A stretch of 64,000 nt of DNA, from contig CM068320.1 in assembly GCA_034766995.1 (NCBI GenBank), forward strand, positions 23,047,312 through 23,111,311, read 5' to 3'. The notes below the pieces were generated by a model that did not search any database, was not told where the DNA came from, and worked only from the letters and a program-made list of their open reading frames with translations. The DNA comes from Acanthacorydalis orientalis. Its lineage: Eukaryota; Arthropoda; Insecta; Megaloptera; Corydalidae. The translations under genes were made by a program, and so were the position numbers. Positions 24,066-36,710 of this stretch are shown here, piece after piece (the stretch's first letter is position 1; each line of letters begins with the position of its first letter).

Positions 24066-25600
24066 TTCTTCCCGTAAATAGAATATTTATGTGAAATTGA
24101 TATTTTTTATCTACATTCAATATGAGCAAATTATTTCTGAACGGTTTAAAGATATATTTTTTTTACCTGTTTTAAAAATCAGTTTGTATAAATATTATAA
24201 AGATAATTATTAATGTACATTTTATATTTGTTGAAACACGAAACAAAATTATATATATATAATTATATTTTTGAGTATTAAGACATACTTACTATAATTT
24301 TTTAATGAAAAAAAATATATGAACACTCACTGCACGTATTCGTTGTACTAATATAATTGACAACAATTACAACAAACACTGTAGATAAGATTACTGAGCA
24401 TTTGATCGTTATTAGTAGTAAAAAATAAAATGTAGTGTATAATACGAGTATATCTGTTGTATTATTATCAGAGGTGTATTAATTTAATTTTAATAGTAAC
24501 TGATACCAATGTTGAAACATAAAGTAGTCTATAATGCAAACTATACAAATATATTCAATGTCTATGTTTTCAATACAAATGAACTTGTAATTGATTATTT
24601 AATAAGTTATATTTGGCTGAGATTATTAAATAATACAATTTATAATCTATTTATATATTACAATAATTCAATAATTTCTATTCTTTCGATGAAATAATAA
24701 TTACATACATTATATCTATTTAAAATTTAATTTGACTGAATAAATCGTTTCATTATTTTAATAATTACTAAATATCATATTTAATTCCTCGAGTTCTTGA
24801 AAAGCTGCTTCATAATTAAGAAAAGACAAATATTAAGAAATGATGCACCTGTTAATGTACATTTTGAAATAGATTTGTTTTTTATTTCTACATTTTACAT
24901 ATATAATCGAATAATTATTCTAAAAAAAAATATGACAAAATATAAAATGTAAAAAATTCAGATATTTGATTAAATTTGTGTTTGGAATATTTTCTGTGTC
25001 TAGTCAATTTATCCACATACTCATTTACCATTCGTGTACTTGAATTTCATGTATTAGAATTTTAATATGCTTTTATTTTAGATTTTTTACAAGTAAAATT
25101 ATGTTTAGCAAAGATTTTTTTATGAAATTAAGAGAAAAAGAATTACGAGTTAGGATCGCATATATATATATATATATAAGAAAAATTATATAATATATTT
25201 ATATAAATTATTAATACATGTTTAATACTCTTCTTGCTAATAAACAACACTTCTTAAATTAATATTGATTTTTTATTATCAGATATAACTTTATAAAAAT
25301 TAATATATTGAAATTTTAATTTAATTTCTATACATGTCAGGTATGCCTCTGTATAAATTACAACGATATTTGCTAAGGTTTGATAAGATATGACAGTGAA
25401 ATTAACAAGCGTATATCAGTTTACTGATATTTTACACAAATCGTTGTTTGTAATGCAATATTAACGAATGTTATTAATGAATGATAATAAGGATTTGTAA
25501 ATAGTCTGTTTAAAATGTGTTCATTTAAAAAAAAATATTAATTTTTGTATTGATGTAAAAACAAACGCTTTATTTAATTTCAATTTAACATTTAGACACA
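24066..25600. other. 5' flank of gene B and A+T-rich intergenic DNA
   Basis: Probably includes the gene B promoter, but no element stands out from the A+T background. A short AT-only open frame at 24509-24697 is not credible. No mobile element was recognised. Confidence 0.45.
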
Positions 25601-26114
25601 TTATGTGTAAAAAATAATTCGGTGCCTTTAAATTGGATGAAACATAACACTGTTCTATATTAAAATGTTTTCTTGTCGTTTTAGCATTTTGAAGTAACAA
25701 TCTTAACATTTAAAAACATCATATATAATCTTCATGTGTTCATCTTGCATGTATAATCTCACAAAATAGTAATGAACACGAGGACATCCGGAAAATCTCA
25801 TATTAGGCATTGCATACTTTTCATATTTCAGTTGAAAAAAATTCTGCCTCAGGGCTGAAATGATTTGTTCAGCTTTGGAAGAAAGTGATCTGGTACATAA
25901 ATCATACAAAAAATGCTTAAATAGTGGAAGAGGTGCGAAAATGCAGTACGATTTCATCGACTCAAAGTCGTCATCTTTTTTTCAGTCAAATAACTGACAG
26001 ATGGAACAAAGTTATGTAAAATAATGAGGAATATTTTAAGGATTGGAATGTATTCAATTTTTCTGAAAACGTTAATTTTCTATAAAAAACTACAGAATTA
26101 ATTTATATACCTAA
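25601..26114 (+). mobile_element. Mariner-derived MITE, family A copy 2
   Basis: About 514 bp with a 5' end TTATGTGTAAAAAATAATTC and a 3' TIR reading TTAGGTATATAAATTAATTC inward. It encodes HTFHISVEKNSASGL, then SALEESD-like residues and KKCLNSGRG, followed at once by DFIDSKSSSFFS, LTDGTKL and a WNVF end. The whole catalytic core between is missing. A long (TA)n tract begins at the 3' end (26119). Confidence 0.7.
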
Positions 26115-26117
26115 TGC

Positions 26118-26161
<44 letters not shown>

Positions 26162-26165
<4 letters not shown>

Positions 26166-27131
26166 TTAATAATTATTAAAAATAGTATACACAAACTACT
26201 TTAAAATATATATGTTTACATTTTAAATCCCTTTTTATTATAAAAAATACAATTAAATATTGTTTTTTAAGACATTTATAAATTTGCTGTAGTATCGTTT
26301 TCAATATACTTTCTAAAATATTATATTTATTTCAAATTTACTGTAGATATGAGTCAATGAAAACTTGATCAATAATTCACCTTTTTTGGAAATTGATCAG
26401 AATTTTGTAATACAATATAAATAAAATATATATGATACCATAAAAAAATGCAGTAATATTTATGTAGATTATGATAATTCTTTAATTAATAAATAATATT
26501 CCTGTAGACAAAAATCGAGAATTTTTATCTTCAATTTTATAAATATTTGGAATGCACCATTAATTGATTTATTTAATGGCCAGTAATTACGTTATTGAAT
26601 ATATTTTTTCTTCGATATAAATTATATTATAAATGCATACATAAAAAGTTGATTAAATGTAAATAATTTCATAAATGCTTTCTTGAATAACAAATTCCAT
26701 TTTTATGATTACAAAGAATTCGCTATGACAAGGCTGGACAATTTCTTCGATAATAAGAGCAACAAACAATATATACATTTTTCATACATTTTTGAATGTT
26801 CAAGAGCTACAAAAAATATTATTTTCAAATTATATTTATAAATAATTAAAAACACAACTGTATTGTAGTTCTACTCACCAAAGCAGAATATGTTTAATCT
26901 CTACTCGTTGAAGACTTTGATCGAGTCTTCATTTTTACTGTTAATAGTTTAAAATTTGTCTATAGATTATTAATATAAAATCTTAAAAAATGGCAATGAA
27001 ATCAATTATTGTCTCGGGAGTCACATTTTACCCACCATTGATCTAACGAGAAGTGTTTGCTTTGTCAGCTCATAGATTTCAAGTTTAATTTATTAAGTTT
27101 CGTTCGTAAGTATTTTTTATGTTTAAATATA
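26162..27131. other. A+T-rich intergenic DNA
   Basis: Nothing recognised between the mariner MITE's (TA)n tail and the rosa-type element. Confidence 0.5.
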
Positions 27132-28408
27132 CAGGATGGGATATAAATATCTCTCACATTTTCAAAGGTTATAAAAAATTAACGGAACTATTGAATTTAA
27201 TTCTGAAAAGTGTATTAAAACAGTTTTGTTTTAATGGGTTTCAAAATCATATCAAACAAATGGCGGGCATCGTTGGCAATATATTACTAAAGACTTTCCC
27301 GGAATCTCTCCATTACTCTCCGGGTCATTTCCGGTAGAATGACGTCGATTTCCTCTCTGATTCTTTCCTTCAAATCATCAAGAAATCGAAGACGATGTTG
27401 GAAAATCTTTTCCTTAAGGTATTCACAAAGAAAAAAGTCACATGAGCTTAAATCTGGTGACCGATAATCTCCCTTTAAAGAGATCAAATGCCCAGGGAAA
27501 ATTTTCCCCAACACTCCGAGCGGACATCGTGCTGTGTGAGCTGTGACCCTGTCCTGTTGAAAACACACATGTTTTGTATCCACATTGTCCAATTTAGGGC
27601 GCAGAAAGGTCTCCAACATCTCAACATATCGGTCAGAGGTCATAGTTACTGTTGCACCACCTTCTTCAAAAAAATACGGACCGTTCACACTAAAGTCGGC
27701 AGCTGCGCACCAAACAGTTACGGGAAGAGAGTGGAGTGGTTGTTCATGTGGGTTATGTTCAGCCCAATAGTGAAAATTCTGCTTGTTTACAGCTCCACTG
27801 ATATGGAAATGAGTTTCATCGCTACTCAGAAAAACATCTGCAGCAGGAACCTGTTTAAGAATTTTCGCACTTAGGCCTCTGCGATTGGCATGATCTCTCT
27901 CACTTAATTCTTGAACCAAAATCATTTTATAAGAATACAGTTTCAAATTGGCATGCAGATTCCTCTCCAAACTCCGATTTGATATCCCCAGTGACATGGC
28001 ATGCTTATGAGCAGAACGCCTTGATGTTTGCTGAATGGATGCTCTTACTGCTTCCACATTTTCTCGCGTTCTAACGGTCCTCGTTCTACCAGGTGATTTT
28101 CTTTTCACTGTGAAACCAGTTGCCCAAAGATTAGAAACCTATAACAAAATCGTTTTCCGATCTGGTACAGATGCGTTTCGACCGAACGCGAAACGTGTAC
28201 GGAACGTCCTCTGCATCGTTATCACAGAACGGTTGTTCCCATAATCCACTTGAACAACAAAGCCCCGATAGTCACCGGTCCAATTCATTATGGATACTGA
28301 AAACGGTAGAGCCTAACCTATCGAACTAAATTTACCCCACCTCATTACTCAAATTAGAGCTCACACACTGCCCTTTCCAAATATGGGAGATATTTTAACT
28401 CCATCCTG
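27132..28408 (-). mobile_element. Rosa-type (DD41D-like) Tc1/mariner element
   Basis: 1277 bp with TA duplications (27130-27131, 28409-28410) and imperfect TIRs beginning CAGGATGGGATATAAATATC on the left and, reverse-complemented, CAGGATGGAGTTAAAATATC on the right. It carries one long, lightly damaged transposase on the minus strand. G+C content is clearly above that of its surroundings, as expected of a recent arrival. Confidence 0.88.
27287..28288 (-). pseudogene. Rosa-type transposase, one internal stop
   Basis: Starts MNWTGDYRGFVVQ (28286-28288). An N-terminal helix-turn-helix ends in a nonsense codon at position 50 (TAG where the family has Trp: KTILL-stop-VSNLWATG). The frame then stays open: KRKSPGRTRTVRTRENVEAV, LYSYKMILVQELSERD, the first catalytic Asp in FLSSDETHFHISG (about 157), the second in CFQQDRVTAHTAR (about 246), the third in RSPDLSSCDFF (about 284). 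Spacing between the last two is 37, because about four residues before RSPDL that I recall in relatives (giving 41) are missing. Two stops interrupt the C-terminus just before RHLFDMILK. Inactive, but recently so. Confidence 0.85.
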
Positions 28409-28739
28409 TATTATGTTGTAAAACCAATAAATAGTTTTTCTTTCTATGTTCTATTTTCCTGCCAATTTTGACGGGCTATATACCAGTTCAAATAAGAAAT
28501 ATTTAAAATTATCTCTTGTTCTGATATAGCTTTCAACAAAAAAAAAACTCTGATCATTACATAAGAGACTGGAAATTAAGTCAAAACACTATATACAGCA
28601 GTAGCATATAGCATTCTTAATATCATAAGTGAGAAATTGTATGTAACGTTGGATATAGTACATAATAAAAAGTGCAATAAAAAAGATGTCAAGTATGATA
28701 CAGAAACTATTTAATTAATACAAGAGTATGCGTGGTTTT
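28409..28739. other. A+T-rich spacer
   Basis: Nothing recognised. Confidence 0.4.
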
Positions 28740-29300
28740 TAGTTATAAGAAAATTAAACAAAGCGCCTGTACGCAAACACATGAGCGTTTTGTGGAAGAA
28801 ATAAAAAAATGTGTCTTCGCAGAATGCCGTCTAACAAGTGTATAGGCAGTGTGAGTGATCTCTTGACTACCGGCGACACACGTACACGCGGATGTCGTGT
28901 TTTATAAACCACGATGAAATATAAGTAATACATTTCATTTCTACTCTGTGCCAACGGTGAAAAAAGTTATTCAGTCAAATTTTGACAAGAAAATAGCGTA
29001 CACATATTATGTACCGCTGCCATAACTCAAGTTCTCACGTCCGCGACGTACGCCGCACACTACTTCACGCGTGTCTCTCGCAAGCGAATAATAAGAAACG
29101 TACTCGTGCGAGATATTCATCATGGCGTTCCTCATTAGCATATCATAATACGCCTGTCCGCGCCTAACACCAGCCTCGCTTCGCCTCATACCACCCCGTC
29201 AGAAATATTGTCGGTTGTGGTTTTGAATACAAAACAAGTCGTGTAATTAGACAGGTTGCGATGAACAAAATATAACGACAATTTTTCATTCACTGAACAC
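28740..29300. other. CpG-rich island of unknown nature
   Basis: About 550 bp with many CpG (GGCGACACACGTACACGCGG, GTCCGCGACGTACGCCGCAC, CGCCTGTCCGCGCC), in sharp contrast to its A+T-rich flanks. Two short minus-strand frames (28754-28954, 29007-29189) match nothing known. It could be a promoter or first exon, a non-coding RNA, or a young insertion. ATTGTCGGTT near 29204 recurs inverted at about 29430. Confidence 0.4.
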
Positions 29301-29339
29301 ACTGAACACTATTATTCAACGATGGTTTCTCTTTCTTGC

Positions 29340-29384
29340 ATCTACCATACGCACACGAGAATAAACACACACACACACACACGG

Positions 29385-29430
<46 letters not shown>
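29340..29430. repeat. (CA)n and (TA)n compound microsatellite
   Basis: (CA)n followed by GGTTATATA...TATATAACC; the borders are themselves inverted. Confidence 0.85.
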
Positions 29431-30014
29431 CCGACAATTTGTTCAGGAAGAATAAGGCAATGATTAAATGATTGTAGAGTTTTCATGGTCGCGTTTTCAG
29501 TCCATCTTATATTATTCATAGATTAGTTAGAAAGTAATGGTTTTGATAGAGCCAATAAAATACTGTGACATACGTTTATTTAATAACATATTGTTCTAGT
29601 TTTTTACTTGTGATCGTTATTTCTAGTATCAAATGGAATATCTAGCCTTTAATAAATTAATATTGTGCTGAATAATCATCGACTGATTGAAAAAGATAAT
29701 GTGATAAGCAATTTTCTTTTTATGAAACTCTTCATATTGTGTTCTTTGAGGTCTCTTTGCTTATTTCTACCACGATCAGCTTTAATATTTATATCATTCT
29801 CAACAAAATTCTTAATAAGTTAGAGTTACGGTTGAAATTTAACTGACAATCAGAGGAAGTCCTATCATAAAATGTAACCTGAGAAGTAAAAAAATAGTTT
29901 TAATGAATTTACTAATCAATAAGTTATAAAATATAACTATTATATAATAACATAAATATTTTAAATTTAAAGCCAAACGGTTCAAATTTTCGATAAGTAA
30001 ATTATGTATTATAT

Positions 30015-30221
30015 AGGTGATTCAGCTTAGTTTTCCACACAAAAGTATTAAAAAAAACGCAAAAATCTAAAGAAAAAACATATTATCTTCCATTCAGTAT
30101 TTTAATTCAACTGTATTTTAAATTGAGTTGAACTAAAATACTAAATAAAAAGTAACATGACTTTTCTTAACCCCTGCGCCTTTTTTAATACTTCCATGTA
30201 GAAGCCTAAATTGAATCACCT
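30015..30221. mobile_element. TIR MITE, copy 2
   Basis: About 207 bp homologous to 4902-5112, with ends AGGTGATTCAG and TTGAATCACCT and the internal TTTTAATTCAACTG / TTGAGTTGAACTAAAA inverted repeat. Flanked by TA. Confidence 0.75.
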
Positions 30222-30699
30222 TATACATTATAAATTATTTATAATACAAATTATCTGTTATTAAAAAAAGAGCTTAAGAATGGAAAACCGGTTACTCATC
30301 TTCGATTTTAATATCATAAAATAAAAAAAATCACAATGGAATTTATTGAAAATTTAAATTTAGATTTTGTTATGCTTAAAAAATTAAAAAAATCGCTTTT
30401 CATTTTTATCACATAGTAAAATATTTATGAACAAAAAAGAATTAAATTTATATAAGTTAAAGATGGGTTTAAATTAAATTATAGATACAAGTAATTGAAT
30501 TTTATGAAAACAATCAATGTATGAAACTGAATTATTGTTCAAGTTTACAGAAATATATAAATACATTTCAAAAGTAAAATTTACTGCAGTAAAAAAATAA
30601 ATTTTTGTTCGGACGACGAAAGTTTGGATCAATAAAGATGTTATCTAATTACATTTCACAAAGTATGTGCCAACGTATATAGAAATGACGTAAATCAGG

Positions 30700-30747
<48 letters not shown>

Positions 30748-30852
30748 TTGTTTGTTGATATTATTGATGCTTATTCAGAAATTTATAAATAAAAACACAA
30801 AAAAGTGAAAAAATGTACATTGAATTTAATTAGCTTTTTTATATAAGAACAG

Positions 30853-30894
<42 letters not shown>

Positions 30895-31547
30895 ATTAAA
30901 GTAAGTCGAATGAACAAAATTATTAGAGTGTGTTTGTAAACGAGAACGAACATACAGTTTATTATTGTTGCGTATCATACATATCATAAACTCGAGTGCT
31001 TGTAATTAATTGCTGTCAGAAATTTGCTCTTGCTTTACACCCATCAACCGTGTTATCGTAAGTGTACCATCACTCTTCCTTGCCGCGTCATCGCAAAAGG
31101 TTCGACGCTATAAGGGGTTCAAAATGTCGGAGAGAATCGTTCTTTGATTAAAATCGCTTTTGATTCTATACAGCTCACAATCATAACGTCTATAATGAAT
31201 GCGAATTATGTCCTATGGTAATTTCGGATTACCATAAGATTATTAATTCTTTACTTAATTACATAATAAGTTTTGTGTAATAAAGTTGAAAATTCGTTAA
31301 TTAACTATAAATTTCTTACGAATGACAAATTTTATCAGTGTCAAATAAAACGTTTTGATTTATTGTCTCACTTTTATACATATTACAGATATTTTGAATT
31401 GAAAAGCTACTTGTTCAACACTGACATCTAATTATTTAACTCGTGATTATGTTTACTAATTTCCGTTTCTGCTATTAGGTATATACGTGCACAAAAGCAC
31501 ACACACACACATACAAATATATATACATATATATATATATTTATATA

Positions 31548-31592
<45 letters not shown>

Positions 31593-31950
31593 AGAACAAC
31601 GTTAACTATGATAAGATGTCAAAAAGTGACCTTTGACTTACTTTTCATTAACTACACTGAAAAGTTAAGAGTGAACATTGGTGATTATGCAAATGTTATT
31701 TTACCTACGGGCATCAGGTACAGGTAAACTCTGGTTTAAGTTGAGATGAAGTAACGTAACGCTTCTTGAAGAGCTGTGTTGTAATTTGCTGCTTAATTAT
31801 TGTTTGTACAAGAGGTATAAAACAATGAAACGATATACGCTTCGAATATTAGAGGTGGATTTTTAAACTAATGTTATAAATAAAAGAAAATTATGATATC
31901 AATTTTATAAAAATATCAATTTTCTCTTCTCTCTCTGTCTCTCTTTATCT

Positions 31951-32014
<64 letters not shown>

Positions 32015-32479
32015 CACATACATATATACAGATGTTAATAAAATGGTTGAAAAAAACAAATTTTTATTAACTTTATAGAGTTTTTTGCAAGTTAATTTAT
32101 TTTTTTTGTATTTTTTATTTTGCGAAAGGTATACATGTTGCACTTTTTTCAAAATTTCGATAAATATAAAAAAAAAATAAGAAATTTATAAAAATAAATG
32201 TAATAATAATTTTCTCTAGGATTCCTTTGAATTTTCTAATATTTTTTTATTGATGGACATATTGTGTTATTCTCTTCTATTTACTTTCTTCAATAGACAT
32301 GCAAATAGTTGCTAAATTCTCATTTAGCTCTAATTTCTATATGATTCAAGTAGTTCTGCAAAAAACCATTTCAACAAATTTTTGAAAGTTTTCTTATTTT
32401 GAAATTTGTTTCTATAATTTCGCATTGTATTCTTCAAAATTATACACAGAGCACCAGAGAATACTTTTTCCATTAACTA
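30222..32479. other. Intergenic DNA with microsatellites
   Basis: No element recognised. (TA)n tracts lie at about 30703-30730 (passing into TG), 30853-30892, 31518-31588 and 31954-32010. A G+C-richer patch (about 30958-31140) is unexplained. Confidence 0.5.
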
Positions 32480-32946
32480 TTAGGTTGATTGAAAAATAAT
32501 TGCGGTCTATGACCTTCAAATTCATATACATTTTTTAATTTAAGCGGTTTAAAATGGTCCAGAACTGTTGGTTGACTAACGCCTAACTTTGAAGCAAGCT
32601 CTAGATTTGTCTACGTGGTTCTGATTCAAGTAACGCCTTCAGTTTGTTGTTATGAACTGAAGAAGGACGCCCGCGACCTTCTTCGTCTTCAAGGCTTTCG
32701 TCCACAGCACGAAATTTTTGATACCAACATTGCACCGCACGTTCCATAACAGTACTCATACCAACAGCATTATTTACTTTACAAACAGTTTCTGCTGATT
32801 TACCACTCGTTTTAAACTCTTACAGAAATTGCTCTTATTTACTTCTTTTCCATTTTTAATTCAATATCGCAATTTGAAGTAAAATTAATAATAAAACTTA
32901 AGTCGATGTTACCAGTATATAGACCGAAAAATACACATTATAATTA
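32480..32946 (-). mobile_element. Internally deleted mariner, family B copy 2
   Basis: 467 bp. On the left is a TIR with a TA duplication (TTAGGTTGATTGAAAAATAA from 32480). The minus strand encodes FKTSGKSAETVCKVNNAVGM, STVMERAVQCWYQKFRA, ESLEDEEGRGRPSS, and after a frame change LELASKLGVSQPTVLDHFK; it then jumps straight to the 3' UTR and TIR. It is a family match to 9836-10219. It abuts the next mariner at 32947. Confidence 0.8.
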
Positions 32947-34227
32947 TTGTGTGTTGGAATTAATTCGTAGTGTTTTCTTCATGAAAAAGATCGTTTATTT
33001 TAAATGAAATTGAAGAAACATATTCACAGAATTGTCCGTCGTTAGCCACCACTTTTTTCCGTTTTTCGGGCAGGAGATGAATACCACGTGGGAAGAACGC
33101 CTCGTCTTTAGATGTAATCCACGAATCGACCCATTTTTTGCAATCTTCATAAGAAGTGAGCTTCTGCCCAGACAGGCCATCACTCATCGATCGAAACAAG
33201 TGGTAATCAGAAGGAGTAATATCTGGAGAATACGGCAGGTGGAGAAGGACTTTCTATTTGAGCGTTTCCAAGTATGTTTTGACCGATTTTGCGACGTGCG
33301 GACGAGCATTGTCGTGCTGCAAAAACACTTTATCGTGTCTTTCAAAGTATTTCGGCCGTTTTTCCTTCAATGTACGGCTCGAGAGCATCAATTGTAGTCG
33401 GTAGCGATCCCCAATTATAGTTTCATTTGGTTTGAGCAGCTCATAGTAGATCACATCCTTATGATCCCACCAAATATAGAGCATGAACTTGGATCCATGG
33501 ATATTCGGCTTCGCCGCTGGTGTTGATGGTTGGCCGGGCACAACCCATGACTTTCTGCGCTTGGGATTGTCATAATCGATCGACTTTTCATCGCTCGTGA
33601 CAATTCGATGCAAAAATCTCTTCCTTTTCTCCCGTTGAAGCAGCAGTTCACAGGTAGAAAAACGCCTTTCATCGTCCCTCGGTTTCAATTCGTATGGGAC
33701 GCAATTTCCTTGCTTTCGGATCATTCCCATGGCTTTAAGCCGTTTTCCTACCATTAACAAGTCAACTCCCAACGATTCAGACAATTCTTGAAGTGTTTGA
33801 CATGGGTCTTCATTAAACAATGCCTCCAATTCTTCATCGTCGAACTTTTTCAGCTGTCCAGGTCGTTCCTTGTCTTCCAAGTCAAAATCGCCACTTTTAA
33901 AACGTGCAAACCACTTCCGACACGTTTTTCCAGCTAGAGCATGGTCACCATAAACTTCCACTAAAATACGATGAATTTCGGCAGCACTTTTTTTCATGTT
34001 AAAGTAATGAAGTAAGACTTCCCTCAAAAGCAATTTATCCGGCACGAAATTCGACATATTCGATAAAGTATAAATTGTTTTTATTTACGCTTCAACCAAA
34101 TGACATACTGAAACTGACGCCTAAGGACAGCTGTTTTACGGGAAATATTTGGTTAAAGGGAACAATGGAAGAATGTATTACCTACGCCATCACTTGTAAA
34201 ACGTTACGAATTAATTCCAACACCTAA
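32947..34227 (-). mobile_element. Nearly intact mariner, full length
   Basis: 1281 bp, the usual mariner length, with 5' TIR TTAGGTGTTGGAATTAATTC (from 34227 inward) and 3' TIR TTGTGTGTTGGAATTAATTC (from 32947). TA follows at 34228. It inserted next to an older deleted mariner. The copy at 55819 is a deleted relative. Confidence 0.92.
32960..34057 (-). pseudogene. Mariner transposase with a single nonsense codon
   Basis: 365 codons plus stop in one frame with no frameshift. The HTH region begins MSNFVPDKLLLREVLLHYFN and includes KTCRKWFARFKSGDFDLEDK. The linker NCVPYEL corresponds to family WVPHEL. Catalytic Asp residues are at about 156 (IVTSDEKS), 249 (LQHDNARPH) and 284 (YSPDITPSD), giving D34D spacing. 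Codon 268 is TAG where relatives have Trp (LKWEV). The family VTGDEKW reads VTSDEKS, so catalysis may be impaired even without the stop. It belongs with the cecropia/mellifera-like mariners common in insects and related to the SETMAR transposase domain. Confidence 0.92.
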
Positions 34228-34845
34228 TATATTAACATGAAGACAATGAAATGATACTTTCATTGGAAAAAATTATGGTTAGAATTCAGAAAACGAAAAC
34301 AATTATTTTCCTACCAAGCTACTATTTACCAATCGATTTGAGATTTATTTCCAAGCTTCTGCAATTAATTTTATAGTTAACTATATTGAAATATATCCAA
34401 AAATATTCAACATTTTTTCGAGGTTGTTTAGATTTCAACAATTAATTTTCTAAACGTAATTGCCTTGCTTGATCTAAATGTGATTAAATCCCTTCACACT
34501 GCGGGTACAAAGCACTGAGGTTCATGATTTGTGTCACTGAAAAATTTCAGAGATGCATAGTGCACACAAAGGCACTCTTACTGACATGGAATAAGCAGTT
34601 TTTAATAAGAAGGAACATGTGAGCCGAAACTAAATTTATTAGTGATCGCTTCGTTTCATATATGTTTTTTATATATTTATACTTCATTCCTTCATATATT
34701 TATGTCATATATTCGTATCACATTTCTTTTCTATTGCCTCAATCTTAAAATACATATTTAATTAAAAGACATTTTTATTCTCATTGTATTATTATTATTT
34801 TTTTAATTAGTGATGTACTAATTATATAATTACTACACAAAAAGC

Positions 34846-34876
<31 letters not shown>

Positions 34877-35553
34877 TTATATACAGTCGATTTTGAACTT
34901 GAAAATCATTAAATAAAACGAGTGCTAAAAATTAATAAAGAAAACATTTATTTAATATAAAAAATATTACAGTAATAAAATATTTTGAGGAGATAGAGCG
35001 ATAGTAAAATTTATTTGAGAATCGAAGAAAATATGTCTACTTCAGAAACGTTGTAAACAAAAACAATGAAATTGAATGGAACGAAGAGGATAGTAAAATA
35101 CAAAAATAAAACTTTATGAAGTTTACGTTACTAAAATTTGACGTGCATAACATAATAAAGTATGAAGGTTTTGTAAGCATCCTGTTTTGAAATATTACAA
35201 TAAATCGTACAGAATTGATGCGAATTAAATCGTATTCCACAAAATAATATTAAAATTAAACAGTACACATTTTTTTTTGTTTATTTAATCAATTCTAAAA
35301 TTTTTCAACATGTATTGTATAATGTGTACCCAAATATAGTCAGTCTTTTTCTGCATAGTTCTTTTTTGACAATAATAAGAATGCATTTTTTAAAAAAAAA
35401 AAACTAAACTAAAAGCTAAATCTTAACATTTACTACATTATTCTTTAATAAATAATCTGAGTGATGATTTTTCAAAATTCATTTTTATTATTAATTTATT
35501 ATAACAGTAATTATTTCTATTATAACCGTATTATAATTGTATTTTTGCATGTA

Positions 35554-35622
<69 letters not shown>

Positions 35623-36501
35623 AGACTAAACAATTTTCAAAATCAATTAATTGAATAAAATGTAGTCATTTAACGTAATTGGATGAAAAATAATCAATTT
35701 ACACTTTTATGCAGTGTGTACTTTATTGGAAGTTGTTAATTTTAAATAACAACATGCAATTATACTCACTGTATTCAAATAAAATAATGAATGTGTCAAG
35801 TATACTTCAAATATTTTTAGAGCAGTGCTACAATTAAGTGCAGGATCACTCAGTTCTGATGTATAGACATTCTAATCGATAATTGTTTTCTCACTTTGAA
35901 AGTATCTTATCATTTATTTAAGACACGTTCTGTTCTTGTTTTTATTCTGAAAGATTTCAAAATTGAATTATATATTTATATATATATATATATGTACATG
36001 TATATGTACATACAATTATTATCAGTTCATCTCTTTGAATAATCGATTTCAAATAGTACTTTTGTTGTGATCTCTTTTAATAGATAAATAAATAAGTTGA
36101 AAACAGAATTATTTTATGAAACTTTATTGAAATTTGTTTTTAGTAAGACATAATTCTCAGTCTGGGAATACACATTTTAATTAGTTTTATATTAGATATT
36201 AATTTATAAAATGGGTAAAGACGTAGACACTTGAAAAATTGCACGAGAGTTGTTAATAACATTTTTTATGTTACTGTATTTTAAAATACAAAAATGATTT
36301 TGTTAAGAGATAAATTATTAAAAAAGTAATTACATATGTTTCCTAAAGTAGATACTATTGATAATTTTTTATTTATTTATTTTTGTTTACGATTTTTTAT
36401 TTTCTTGCTGAACATTTATTTAAAACCAATACTTTATCAGTTATTTTTTGTAAGTTGTTTCTTTTTATTCATTAGTTTGTTTTATAACCTTAGTCTATTT
36501 A

Positions 36502-36568
<67 letters not shown>

Positions 36569-36570
36569 CG
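34228..36570. other. Intergenic DNA
   Basis: No gene or element recognised. (TA)n lies at about 34845-34872, 35556-35621 and 36508-36560. Short open frames here are AT-driven. Confidence 0.5.
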
Positions 36571-36667
36571 CAGGTGGTTCCAGGTATTCTTGAACTGGCA
36601 CTTGTGTTTTTCCTCAAGTAAAAATTTTTGATTACCTGGAAAATAGCACCCTAGTTTACCCTCTCTC

Positions 36668-36710
<43 letters not shown>

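Noticed and set aside
27488..27874. 128-codon plus-strand frame (and others at 27585 and 28035)
   Set aside because: Complement of the rosa-type transposase; no domain of its own.
33032..33397. 121-codon plus-strand frame
   Set aside because: Antisense shadow of the mariner transposase.
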